DNA of 64,000 nucleotides, from NCBI GenBank assembly GCA_019096195.1, contig JAGTXK010000141.1, positions 62,001-126,000 of the forward strand, written 5' to 3'. The notes below the pieces were generated by a model, which had not been told where the DNA came from, ran no database searches, and saw only the letters and a program-made list of their open reading frames with translations. The DNA comes from Boletus sp. NGJ. Its lineage: Eukaryota; Basidiomycota; Agaricomycetes; Boletales; Boletaceae. Shown piece by piece: positions 35,190 through 47,410 of the stretch. The number at the start of each line of letters is the position of its first letter. Within the stretch, counting starts at the first letter, position 1. The position numbers and the translations under genes are program-made.

Positions 35190-37787
35190 ATGGGCGTGGT
35201 CCGCAGACTAACCCAAGCCCTTGAAATCCCTCATGACCCGGGCCTCACTCTGGTGCAGCAATTAATCACCGTGAGTGTGCCATTTGCACTCTGACAATAT
35301 CGTCGTCCAACCGTCCCTTCTTCAATCTCGGCTCTTCAAGAATGAGGACCTGCTGCCTGTGGTCCCCGAAAACAGGACTTGGCGTGGATACAACTATGCT
35401 GCATTGTGCGTCTAGGCGTACTTCTCCTTCAGACAGCACAATTCACGACGCTGGGGATCTAAACAGCTGGGTAGCAGACATGTTCAACGTTAATACGTGA
35501 GTCGCTCGTGTGATCCCAAAATAAGAATAAAAAACCCTTGGTGTTGCTAACCTCACCCTCGAGTTGGATGATCGTATCGGCCATGATCCAATTGGGTATG
35601 TCGTGGTGGCAAGCGTGGGTCTGCGTGTGGGTGGCATATGTCGCCGTGACACCGTTCCTGGTCTTGAATGCGCGACCTGGCGCAGTGTTCCATGTCACAT
35701 TTCCAGTCGTCATCCGCACGAGTTTCGGAGTCTTTGGAAGTTTGTGGTGTGTCTTCAATCGGGGCGCAATGTCGTGGTGAGGACACCGGACAGCTCCCCT
35801 CCTCGTGTCTGTTTAAAATGGGATTGCAGTATATGGTATGGGGTACAATCAAGCATTGGAGGGACATGTGTTTCGGTGATGCTACGGGCCATGTGGCCCA
35901 GCGTGAACACGATTCGTAAGTGAAGCCAGCTTTTTGAGGGGGTTTGAGCACGCAATCTCTGATGAATATTATTGGGACGTGGCAGCCAATTCACTTCCAG
36001 CTTCGTCTGGAACAAATACTAGGGACTTTATGTGCTTCTTCTTGTTCTGGCTTCTCTCGCTGCCATTGATTTGGTTTCCTGTGCACAAGATGTTCGTAAG
36101 AGAAGGTTCTCGGTTCCAGATTTCGTCGCTTACACCTTCTGGAAAGTCGCCACTTCTTTGTAGTGAAGACAGTGGTTACGCCTACCGCGGCGATTGTATT
36201 CCTCGTGTGGTGCACCCTCAAAGCGCATGGTATAGGTCCAATCGTACGACAGCCTTCCTCTATCCATGGATCTAATCTGGCCTGGGCAATGGTCGTGAGC
36301 ATCATGTCATGCATCAGCAACTCGGTGACGCTTCTCACGTCCGCATGTCTCGTCCGCTTCTTGGTCCCTATTCTCATTTTGAAACAAATAGGAACGCACC
36401 GGACTTTGCGTCCAGAGCAAGGACGCCCGCTGCGGCCCTTTGGCCGCAACTCGTTGCACTTCCCTTGGCATCTTCTACCGTGTGTTTGATTGGTATCCTT
36501 GTCAGTTCATCTTCCCAGGCTATATATGGAGAGGTTATCTGGTCACCCATCGATTTATTGGGCCGATTCTTGGATGAGAGTCCTACTCCGGCGACGAGGT
36601 TTGGGGTTTGTCCGACACTCACTACGTTTACTGTGCCCGATGTGGCTCACCAGTTGACTAGGTATGGTTCATCTCCGCTTCCTTTGTTATTGCGCAGGTG
36701 AGCGACAGAATTGTTCGCATCTGATATGCAAGATGTGTTACTGTTACTCATGGAATAAATCATACACGCGCCAGATGGGGTATGTCTATTTCATGTTACC
36801 GTACAGTAAACGGCGATTCATGTTCTGCTTCTTTCCGCTCGGTTGTTGGCAATGGGTGGTTCGCACGTATGCGTTTGCGCACTGGCAGAACGAATATATC
36901 TGCAAACTCAGTTTCGGCTGGGTGCGATCTGACCGCGCTATGTCCTCGTTTCATTGTGGGTGTCGTTGTCAACCATTACGCCGACGCGATATAATTGCAT
37001 CAATGAGTAACATAACTCATCGTGTTTATAGAATATCCGACGAGGTGGATACATTGCGGCCATCGTTGGCTTAAGCATGTGTCCATGGAACTTACTCAAG
37101 AACAGCAATAACTTTACATCCTACCTGTCCGCATACTCTGTCTTCTTAAGCTCTATTGCTGGGGTAATGGTGAGTCCATCTTCAAAGCGATTAACTTGCA
37201 CTCACGGCAAAATGGACGGTATTTATAATGTGATTAGGTCACGGAATATTATCTGATTCGAAAGGGACATTATAACGTTGTCGATTTGTACCAGACGGGA
37301 AAGGACAGCTGGTACTGGTATACGTACGGGGTAAATTTTCGGTGAGTAACTCCAGACCCTCGCTCGTGATGCCAAAGCGTCAATGGGATACGCGGATGCG
37401 GCTTACGACGCCTTTTGCAGTGCCTATGCCGCCTACATCGCTGGTATCTTGGTCAACGTGGTGGGGTTTGCAGGCGCGAGTGAGTGCTTTCTTTACTTTC
37501 TCAGCCTTTCGTACCTTCCCCTTGACGGTGGTCATGATGCGGCTGAGAAAAAGAAAAGGTGTACTAACGCGAATGCCAACGTTTCCGGCGAACTTCCGTG
37601 TCATAAAGCTGGTCGTGTTGTACCAATTGCGGCTACACGGATATACGAGGTCGCATTCTTTACGGGATTCGGGGTATCGTCTATCGTGTATTATGTGCTG
37701 AACCGATTGTTCCCTGTTGTGGGTGCGGCCACGGCGTTTGAGGAGATTGATGTGTCGGAGTGGATGAAAGCCCAGGTCGATGCTTGA
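35190..37787 (+). CDS. NCS1-family nucleobase permease (Fur4/Dal4/Fui1-like)
   Basis: Fifteen exons give 524 residues: 35190-35270, 35341-35405, 35467-35496, 35564-35776, 35830-35915, 35986-36091, 36147-36338, 36392-36605, 36662-36697, 36775-36779, 36889-36955, 37032-37169, 37238-37341, 37421-37479 and 37609-37787. Each junction restores family motifs: [119 protein letters not shown] and [13 protein letters not shown]1 carriers import uracil, allantoin, uridine or thiamine with protons through about 12 helices. The substrate cannot be fixed from sequence. Exon 10 is only 5 bases (ATGGG) and is needed to make QMGTNIS. Confidence 0.93.
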
Positions 37788-37915
37788 AGCTTGAAGGGAG
37801 ATAACTCATCACATATGTCGTCCAAGTAGTTCATGGTTTTTCGGGGACACCCGATGTATGATGTCATTCAAGATAGGAGCTGGAGGGTGAACGGGCCCTC
37901 ACTTTGTCAAGCACG

Positions 37916-38257
37916 ATGACGTCTGGCACTCAGTCACCCCCGCTTGAAGCAACGGGATCCCATATCCCAATGGGCGTATCGTCCATTGATGGGACCTGCT
38001 CTCGACCCATGAAGGACATCGAACAACGCGCAGGTAGGGTCGCATCCAGTCCTAGAGGGGCTAGTATGTCTAATCCTTTTCATACGAATAGATTACTTTA
38101 GTGATGAGGTACGTCAAACTTGGCAGTTAGATGTGTTCTAGACCTTACGGCTCACTGGCGTTGCATCCAAAAGGTCAAGGAACAATATGCGCAATGTTTG
38201 CCCGCTGAAAAGCCGCAGCCGGTGGACAAAGAGACACAGGGGAAACAAGGGAAGTAG
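37916..38257 (+). CDS. Small hypothetical protein (72 residues)
   Basis: Three exons, 37916-38033, 38092-38108 and 38174-38257, join in frame; exon 2 is only 17 bases. The predicted protein is hydrophilic, without membrane span, and ends in a Lys/Gln-rich tail (VDKETQGKQGK). The middle reads KDIEQRADYFSDEVKEQY. Three compatible phase choices and good splice sites support a real gene, although I do not recognise it. It starts 128 bases after the NCS1 permease stop on the same strand and faces the reductase gene tail to tail. Confidence 0.55.
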
Positions 38258-38356
38258 GAAAGTCGTTGACGCGTGTGGGTTACATTGTCCTCGGAAAGCG
38301 ATATATTCTTGTTCCCATGTTGTACGAACGTTGAGACTGCTTGACTAAGTTACCTT

Positions 38357-39682
38357 CTATTGCGCCTGGGTGCTAGTCAAATATCTGGACCACCAGTCCT
38401 CGAAATTCGAGCAACCCAAGTCGCCGACCAACTCTACCGTCTCTTCGGTGGACAAGTGACAGTCTTTAGGACGTGCAACTGCGTCCGTTGGGATGGAGCT
38501 GTCGCGGATGATATGGTTTATGGGCAATTTGAGGATCTTTCCAAATATTTCGCACATGGTGTACTTGGTCAGGCATTCACCCGCCGAATAGTGCACGACT
38601 CGGGGAAGAGCCTTGTCTGAATCTGTGTCCCCCGATTGTGAAGAGGAAGAGGTGAAGGGCGAGAATCAGCACCTACCTGACAGACGAACGAGGAATGAGG
38701 CGATATCGAGAACGTTGGTAGGGTACCTCTGTGCATAGTCATCCATCTTGTAAGTCTTCCCAGATTGATCCTGCACGACATCAAGGAGGATGTTGACCGC
38801 GGAATCGGAATTCTTCGGTGCCGGACCATAACTTCAAAATCAAGTCAGGTCAAAACAAATTGTGAATTTGATGCAGCTCACAGCACGGGCACCCGAAGAA
38901 CGACAACCTTGGCGCCACTCACTCCTAAAGCGGCCTTCTCGCCAGCAAATTTCGTGATGCCATATTCCTGCAGCGGGTTTGCTTCGCTTCCCGGTTTGTA
39001 AGGAGGGTTCTTGCCGTCAAAAACATAATCTAGATTCCGGGGCACCTTCTGCGTGAGAATGGACGTATATTCACCAGGACAACCAGGATACCTGTGGAAA
39101 TGTACACAAGGGTAGCATCGTTATTCCTGCAGATTTGAGCGAGATGTCCAGGCACATCTTGGTTGAGCTATATGGGTGATATTAATCACAGAACCCGGTG
39201 AGGTCATTGACGCGTGGACGCACCTTAACTGCGGCGGCAGCGCCACCCTATAGAATACAGGTTTTTGTTGAATTCTGTCTCGTGGAAGGGTGTCCGACTT
39301 ACATCTTTGAATGCATCTGGCCGCCTTTCGGCTGCGCAATGAATCAACCCTTGAATGGATCCAGCCGGCCGCATCAGCAGTGAGCCAGTCCGAACGTCTA
39401 CCGATGGGCCATTGACATACAGTTGAATCCGTGCTCGCTAAACAACTTGCGGAGGGTCGCACCTCCCTGGGAGAGCAAATCGGTTGTCAAGTCGAGTTTG
39501 ACGAGTCCTTCTTTGACTTGTGAGTATGATAGACCGACAGTGGGGACACCCGTGCCCTGGAATGCGTTGTACACGGCAGTCCCTAGGACGCCAGATGCAC
39601 CTGAGTATGATATTGGTCCATTAGATCATCATGGAAGACGTGGATGGTTGGAACCTGTGACTAGGACACTTTTCCGAGTCAT
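38357..39682 (-). CDS. RmlD/MAT2B-like NAD(P)-dependent sugar-nucleotide reductase
   Basis: Eight exons, 39682-39655, 39600-39421, 39349-39303, 39247-39224, 39167-39092, 39029-38882, 38831-38677 and 38616-38357, give 305 residues. The N-terminal Rossmann motif VLVTGASGVLG is followed by HCAAERRPDAFKD, TLVYISTDYVFDG and EYGITKFAGEKA, which carries the Tyr-x-x-x-Lys catalytic pair. LRVPVLYGP and the C-terminal RPKDCHLSTEETVELVG match the RmlD-binding family that includes methionine adenosyltransferase subunit beta. In fungi the role is probably regulatory or redox, not rhamnose synthesis. That is inference. Exon 4 has only 24 bases. Introns run from 50 to 71 bases where measured. Confidence 0.9.
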
Positions 39683-42000
39683 CTACTTGGATTCAGAGTA
39701 AAAGGCAACGGTTGTTCGGATCGATCAGTTGTGCTGGCACTGCAAGCAAGACCTAGGCTTCGGCATTCAGGGCCCGGGCACGCGAGAATTTTATTTCGCA
39801 GGCCGCCCATTGGTCAGAGATTTTTTTTTTCATGTTCAACCTCTAGGCTCAATGCAACAGTGTCAGAAATCGTCGCTCTCGAATTTGGGTGTCGGTCGAG
39901 TTCTGTGCAAGTCGTCAAGTCTGCCCAACAGTTCCCAAGGTTTCGGTTCGTTCTTTGGATGAGAAGTGTCCACACAGCCTCCACTGAAATTCACTGATGT
40001 CGGACTCCAGTACTCTGTCTTGCTCAAAATATCTGACCTACTCCAGGAAAACACCCTGCGAGCCCGACCCCTATTAGCTTGCGCAACCACGATCACGTTG
40101 ATCACTTTGTAGTCCATCAGCCAACTTCACAACGTTTTGTCCTGCACTCGAACGAGCTAGTTCCGTGGCCGCCGTACTTACGCTCGCATCCAGCTAGAGT
40201 CGGGCCGGTTCGGCTGTTTCGCCTAATAATATTTGACCCAGTGGTGCGGCCTCGCGCAATCCCACCAGCGGCTCCGATTGGGCCTTGTCACACCTCTCTG
40301 ATTCAGAGCATCGGATGGCTCAATAAGGTTTGTCGAGTAACGGAATTGGCAACGCTCCGGAAAAGTCCATGGGACATTGGGAGATACCGACGCCGAGCGA
40401 ACGGGTTAGGGCCAACGGCGAACACGAGGCTCACAGGTCACCTGTTGCTCAGACAACTATCCATGTCGAATTGGAACGCGAGCCCTGTGCGTTGGGATGA
40501 CGATTTGAATGTCCATCCTATAACTTGAACCATTCCAGCTTTCACTGATTCGTTAGAAGGAGACTAATTATGTCTATCTTGAATTTTCGCCAGGCATCTT
40601 ATGAGTGGAAGCGCAACTATTGCCCAGGCTAGTTTCCCCATACCAAGCGCCCACTTGACATTTGCAGTAATTCCCGCTCCACATCACGTAACGTATTAGC
40701 GCCAGGGTCCAGTACCAAAGCGGTATAGCCGGGATTGAAACGCGACATGTTCATGGTCAGTCAGTTTCTCTTAGGGAGTCTAGAGACCAGACCAGTCACG
40801 TCCTTCAGCCACAAACGTGTATCGCCTCAGTGAAACACGCTGCACTCGGTCAGTGTATGATATATCCTGAGCTGTCCTGGGCCTGATTCGTGTACGTCTA
40901 AAAACGACCCTGATTATGCCCACGGGTAAGTCGGTTTTTGCCCCATGGTAAAGTCCGTCCCTTGAACTTCAGGTTTGGGCAGCTCGTGATCTCAGTTAAG
41001 GTCCATTTTTTGCGCATGGGGAAGTATGCTTTGGGACTTGGAATCACATCCTTGGATGACAGTAAACATAGACTTTGTGGCGTTGTCACAAGGGTGCCCC
41101 GCGCCTACATTTAAGTGCAGCAAGGGAATTTTACCCCAGTTCGCATCAAAGCGTCTCCGTGGTAAGTAAGTTCTCACGCGAGGGATTTACAGTCAGGTTG
41201 ACAACCAGCTGTCACTTCGAATTTAGACTCCTTTCCCGCAAGCGGCGGCCAAGGACTTGCAGCCGCCCCCAACACAGTCGTTGGATCAATCATCAGTGTG
41301 AGTGAAACTTGTACCTAGATTATCATGAAAACCGCGTAACCATTCACAACGTAATGGCTTCGGATTTACCAGTCTGCCCTTACTGCGAATCATAACTTCC
41401 CAATGCTTGCCCGTAGAACGGTTGAAGGTGTCCAAGATTTGAATCCAAGTCGTTCCTATGACACTAATAGTTCGACAGCGCATATGCCACCAGGCTCGAA
41501 TTCTCGGTATTTAGTCCAATGATCAGGGGCGTGAGCTCTATTAATGAGAGTATCGCACAAAATCAATTCTACTTCAGAATTCGGATAGGCTGAATGTAGC
41601 TGTGTTATCGCATGGTTATGTGAATTACCACACCCCTCCGGAGTTGAAGGTGCGTTGACACGGACCCCCACGGTTATGCTTCTGCCTGTCAGATTAAGGT
41701 AAAATACGTGTACGTCAGGTCTGTCAGACAAACTTATATCAGACGGGACAGCAGGCTGTCCTTTCCGCAGGTGGTACTCGTGTCTTTTATGTCACCTATT
41801 GTACATTCTGAGCTCAGAATGATACCCTTAAAGCCTTCCCTTGTCATTCAATCCCCAGTGGCGGCCTCGAGCTACGTACAAGCCGAAAGATTCAAGAAGC
41901 CTACTTCATCTTATCCACACATTTCGTTCTTCCGGTAAGCACAACTCATACGCCAGAGAAAGCCCACTCAGCTAGGTCCTCTAGCTCCTTACTGTTGGAT
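39683..42000. other. Long intergenic region, possible decayed coding sequence
   Basis: About 2.3 kb between divergent genes. On the minus strand, frames at 41456-41731 and 40898-41089 have protein-like composition (for example SEVELILCDTLINRAHAP) but no ATG and no recognisable family. They may be remnants of a lost gene. A run of T residues lies near 39820-39830. Nothing else was recognised. Confidence 0.4.
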
Positions 42001-43448
42001 ATGCAAATATATAGCCCTTCTGTTAAAGTGGTAAAGTTGCCTGCATTAGAGATCTCGCAACCTCGTCCGGTGTTTTGCGACCAAGATAAGATCGAGGGAA
42101 AAATTATGCTCGATCCTAGCTTCCGGAACGGCCGTTTAACGATCTCTGTACGTTTCTCTCTACCCCCGTCCCTTCTCTCGGCTGATAGATGGTCAGCTGG
42201 AGGGAGCCTTTGAATATTCGGACAGTCCGTATGACCAGTATTCTCATAACCCGACAATCAGAAAACATCGACACGTATTCTTATCTTCATCGGCTACCAT
42301 TCCCATCTCAACTATCCCTGACTCTCGATCGACCATCCGTGAGGCGCTAAGCCGCAAGCGGCCTAGTATGTTGAACCTGAACAGTCCTGCATCCCGTACT
42401 TGCGAATTCAGGTTCGAACTTCCTCATGGGTCTCGGCCAGGCGAGGAGATGCCGTCGACGTTCTCATCCAAGACTCCTCCCGGGGATTTGCGAAGACAGT
42501 CACGCACGGAGGAACTTGAGGTCGCATACCGTATCACGGCAGTCTGGGAAGGATCTGATGGGTCTGAGCCGAAAGCCATGTACGTCGATTGTGGCATGCG
42601 AGATAAAATAAGATCTGACGATTTTCTCCCAGATTAGAAGCCCCTGTATTATTCCAACCGGACACCGATTTCCAATCATTTGATGGTTCTACTATGGAAC
42701 CGAAATCTTGGTTAGAAATGCCTTTGATCCCTGAACGTCCGATTCCGTTCGGCTGTGCGGTGAGTGGATATGGGGGTTCATTATCAAGGTGAAACTGATG
42801 GTGCTCGTCACAGGTGACACTTCCCCGCCCCCAATCATTTTCTCGCTGTGGTTTCGTCCCGTATTTTGTTGTGTTCGCAACGAACACTAGATCACCACGT
42901 TTAGTCCAGGAAATCGCTGCTGATGCAACGATAACTGTATCCCTTATCCGTAAAATTACTATAACCCCGCAACGCACGCCGCAATCACCGACTCCTCCAG
43001 ATACACCACCTTCCAGCGATGAGTCGGACAGCCAATCATCCCCGTTCGCACCTCGCTCTAGGCTGCTCAGACGCTCGGACAAGATACCTCCTCGATCTCA
43101 CTCTCAGTATAAGTCCTTGTCGGAAAGTAAACCTCTGCCCAAGCTCTCACAAGAGGTTTTTTCTGTATCGCGAACGCTGGAGACCCAGCTCTCCATTGGT
43201 TTCCCAAAACGTCCTCGGGCGAATGCTGCGTCGCAGAGTCTTCCTGATGGACTCTACAAGGGGAGAGTGCAACTATCCAAGGGCATGTTGCCTAGTATGG
43301 ACTGGCCTGGAATAACAGTCGAGGTGAGAACTGTCGCTATGCACGGCGATTGAGCGTATCTTACCCTCTTTTGTAGTATTACTTTGATGTTTCTGTCTTG
43401 GTCGGGCAGGACAACGTGAGGGCGCGGGTCCCGATCAAAGTTTATTAG
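42001..43448 (+). CDS. Arrestin-like protein
   Basis: Five exons, 42001-42147, 42197-42579, 42633-42759, 42814-43323 and 43377-43448, give 412 residues. The N-terminal half has the arrestin-N pattern: VFCDQDKIEGKIMLD, then GRLTISLEGAFEYSD, and after a Ser/Arg-rich insert CEFRFELP and ELEVAYRITAVWEG. The C-terminal half opens IPFGCAVTLPRP, continues with SRCGFVPYFVVFATN, and ends in beta strands YYFDVSVLVGQDNV and VRARVPIKVY. Fungal alpha-arrestins recruit Rsp5-type ligases to membrane cargo, but I do not see a PPxY motif in what I read, so that role is open. Between the halves is a Pro/Ser-rich loop (TPQSPTPPDTPPSSDESDS). Confidence 0.75.
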
Positions 43449-43928
43449 CCCTCCTCTCCTCTCTTGGGTGAGCTTTGGCGACCATCCTTGCTGGTTTAGA
43501 GATGGCTGCGCCATCCACTATGCATCTGTCTTTTTTTATTCGTATTACTGTATTCAACTCAGCTCATATATTGGACTCGTGCATCATGGTTTATTGGTAT
43601 TGTAAAGCATGTATATCACTGAACACGTTTATGCAAACTGCAGTATCATACTATATTTTTTTCCATTCTTATGAGCACCGTGAGTGTGCGCTAAGGCAGG
43701 GGTTGATTGCTACATTCGGTACCCGACAACGTTCGCACTCGCCGCGACTCAAGTCCGAGTCACCAGACTGGTGTGTTTTGGCTTCACCTCAGGCGCCTCA
43801 AGATTTCAAGGATTTTGTCATCATCCAAGAATTTGATACTAGCATCGAGGCGGCTTGTCATCCACATCCTCTGAATCGAGTCGACCACCCAGTAGAGCGT
43901 CATACTGCACGAGAAAACGGACGCGACG
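43449..43928. other. Intergenic region upstream of VPS16
   Basis: Contains the end of the arrestin-like gene and the VPS16 promoter. It is A+T-rich at 43530-43680. No gene was recognised. Confidence 0.45.
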
Positions 43929-46900
43929 ATGGACCCCGCTGTCGAACATCCGACCACTACTTGGGAAGCAATGCCAGAAGGAAACGTGTTCTATCGACGT
44001 TTACAGCTCTATTCGATACCAGGCAAGCTACCCGACTTGAACGATTTTGTCATCGCTGGGTGTCGAAATGGTGGACCCATCGGTACGTGTGCAGGCTGTT
44101 TTGCAGCGGCGTCGTGCGACCCGCGCACATATGTTAATCTTCGTCTCCACTATATCATATAGCGCTCATGCGTGACACGTCAAAGATAATCGCGATCGGT
44201 CGCGCCGGTCCTGCTTTCTCGAGGTCTCAGATTCAAGTGTTTTCGACCGCGGGCGAGGGGTTGCTGTTACTCAGTGTGGATATTCTGCTACTCCTACACT
44301 TTGGGCGACGATAGCTGACGAGCTAGTGGACAGTGGGATCAGGGGAGAATCGTTCGGTTTGGATGGACTACCGACGAACGGTTGGTAGTGCTCAACGAAG
44401 AGGGTGTCTATCGATTATACGACCTCCAAGGCGACTATCAACAACACTCTCTCGGATCAGAGGCCGCAGAAATGGGAATAATAGACGCCCGGATCCATGA
44501 GAATGGTTTAGTGGCTCTCACGACCTCATTGACGTTCCTAGAGATTAAGGATTGGGAAGGCGGCAAGCCGCTCACGTTGGCAAATCCTGGTGTGTGTGTA
44601 GTGATGTGTCTGTGTGTGTTTAACGTGAGAGGACTGAAATGGCGGAACGATAGGATTGTCTGAGCCACCACATGCGTGGGCTGTCATTCCGCCTGACCAG
44701 AACATCTCGCGGCACGTTGAGGTGTTACTGTCGATGGAGACGACGATTCTGGCCGTCGATAATCTGGAGAGCGTAGACCAGCGTGTAGCGCGCGGGCCAT
44801 TTTTGAAGGTGGCTCCGTCGCCGAATGGCAAGTTGTTGGCGCTCTTGAATTACAATGGTCTATTATGGGTCGTCTCGACCGACTTTCAACGCAGCCTCGC
44901 AGAATTTGATACTCAAACAGCTGGTGCAGAAGGTCCAGTTAACCAAGTCGAATGGTGCGGGAACGATGCCATTCTGGTTACGTGGAATAATCTTGCATTC
45001 TTGGTCGGACCATCTGGCGACACTCTGCGGTAAGTCATCGCGCGGACTGAGAATCTCGCGAGGAATATAAAGTATGACAGGTATTTCTATTCCGGAGCGA
45101 CGTTTGCAGTCACAGAACTGGACGGCGTGCGCGTCATCGGCCAAGAAGTTTCTGATTTCATACAAAAAGTGCCCGGTATGGATGGATGCTCGAATGGACG
45201 ATGCGTCGCGGAACTAATCCCACCGTTAGCATCATCGGTGTCGGTGTTCCGACCTGGTTCCACGACTCCATCTGCTATGCTGTTTGACGCATGGGAGAGT
45301 TTCACTCGGCGTTCGTCCAAGGCAGACGAGAGCATTCGGAACATTCGACCGGAACTTGCAGCGGCTGTCAACGAATGTATTGATGCTGCAGGCCACGAAT
45401 GGGAACCATACTGGCAGCGCCGGCTTCTCAGTGTCAGTACCCCTACGACCTCGCAATTGTCTGTTCTTTTTGATAACGTGGTTTTTTCAGGCAGCGAAGT
45501 TTGGTTGGGGATTCTTGGATCTGTACAACCCTGGTGATTTCGTTGCGATGGGGCAGGCACTGAAGGTGTTGAATTCGGTCAGGTTCTACGAGATAGGGAT
45601 ACCATTGACCTATTCCCAGTAAGCAAAAAAGGTCTCATGGTTTTCGCTATCTTGCTGATAGGTCGTACGCGTCAAGGTATCAATACGTCTCCCCGATGCA
45701 TCTCATCACCCGGCTGACATCGCGAAACTTGCACCTTCTCGCCCTTCGGATCTCGTCATACCTCTCACTGAAAGCGGACATCGTCTTGAAACACTGGGCC
45801 AGCGCAAAGATTGCGCGTTCTAAATCATCCGCCACGGATACCGAAGACGCGGAGTTGTGCAAGGTGATCGTTGACAAATTCGAGAAGCTCGGAAAAGGCA
45901 CGGTGAGTTACGGAGACATTGCACGTCGCGCATGGGAAGTCGGCAGGGCTGGTCTGGCGACCAAGGTGAGCACGCGCTTCGTTTTCTTCACATTTCCCCG
46001 CGTCCGTTTTGCCAACGTTGACTCGCCCCAAGCTTCTTGACCACGAGACACGCGCTTCGGATCAGGTACCACTCTTGTTGACGATGAGGGAAGACAAATT
46101 AGCCTTGTTGAAGGCGGTGGATAGTGGGGATACTGAACTCGGTGCGTGTCTGTTTGTATGACGGTAGCGAGTAGATTTGCTAAATGTTTCAGTGTACCAT
46201 GTTTTGCTGCACTTGCACAAGCGACTCTCCCTCGGCACCTTCTTCCGTCTGATTGAGGACGGGGGAGAACGCCTTGCACCTGCTAGCAGGCTACTCCAAG
46301 TTTATGCTCGGGAACAAAACAGGGAAATGCTGCGCGATTTCTACTATAGCGACGACAGAAGAGTGGAGAGTGCCGTGCTAGCACTAGAAGAAGCCAGCCA
46401 AATGATGGTACGTGTGTGTGGCTTTCGTCGACTTCGTTCACGTTCGTCATCTTGCAAGGTGTAGGACCAAGCAGGCACGATCGCTTCTGTCAAGGCTGCG
46501 GAAAAGTTCTTTTCCGAGGACAAGGATCGCGGTTTCGAAGCCAAGGCGCGCTCCCTTTTTTTTTTATTCGGGGTTCTGGAGACTGATATGGAGCGCATTG
46601 GTCTATCGGAAATGCAGATGATGGACGAGAGCGCACGTCTGCTGGCGATGCAACAACAGCTTGAGAAGGACTCTGATGGCAAGGTCAAATTCTTTGGACA
46701 GAGTGTCTCCGAGACGATACGTACCTGTCTCATGAACGGGATGAGCAAGAAAGCAGACAAGGTCAAGAGCGAGTTCAAGGTGCCCGACAAACGGTGGGTG
46801 GTTGTCCGTCCCTTCGTGCTAGGTCGTCTCGGATTGAATATTAGTCTCAATTCCGTCTTTTTCTTTGACGTAGGTTTTGGTATATCAAATTGCATGCATT

Positions 46901-47264
46901 GACGGCGCTCAGAGACTTTGACAGTCTCGACACGTTTGCGCGATCGAGACGGAGTCCAATCGGATATGAGGCGTTTGTTCGACATCTCGTCATAGCTGGG
47001 CATCTCAAAGAGGCTGCGAGCTACGTGATGCGATGCGATGCGCCGAAGAGGGTGGAACTGTATGTCCTTTGCGAGGACTGGCGCGGGGCCGGGAGAGAGT
47101 GCAAGGAGCGAGGCGACAAGAAAGGACTGGAGTATGCTCTCTTTTTCCAAGTCCTCTTAAAGGCGAGTCGTCACTGATGCACTTTGATCAGAGCGCTGAA
47201 GAAACAGTGTCCAAACACGTTGATCGCACGAGAACTGGATATTCTAAGTGCCTCGATGAAGTGA
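43929..47264 (+). CDS. VPS16: Vps16, core subunit of HOPS/CORVET tethering complexes
   Basis: Fourteen exons are supported: 43929-44082, 44163-44275, 44334-44589, 44654-45029, 45081-45175, 45230-45432, 45491-45618, 45662-45965, 46033-46141, 46193-46407, 46465-46545, 46618-46793, 46874-47131 and 47192-47264, about 846 residues. The N-terminal beta-propeller contains [19 protein letters not shown] and [11 protein letters not shown]. The alpha-solenoid has [76 protein letters not shown] and [14 protein letters not shown], matching Vps16 throughout. It joins Vps33, Vps11 and Vps18 in vacuole fusion. Exon 8 may instead begin at 45677. Joining exon 11 to 12 as [12 protein letters not shown] needs a GC-AG intron (46546-46617), but that stretch is also open in frame and could be retained. 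Confidence 0.92.
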
Positions 47265-47410
47265 AGGTAACTGTGGCCATACGTTGCGTCGTGTTTCGTC
47301 TGTTTCCGCTTGCTTGTTACGTGCGATTTTGTTACTGGACCCTCTGATTTATAATGACCATGTCCGCGTGAGACCAGGTTTGAAAGACAAGGCTTGTGCA
47401 TTCGCCTAGG

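Noticed and set aside
46551-46570. Frameshift at the 10-T run in VPS16
   Set aside because: Counting the bases shows the frame stays open through the run. The question is intron retention, not a shift.
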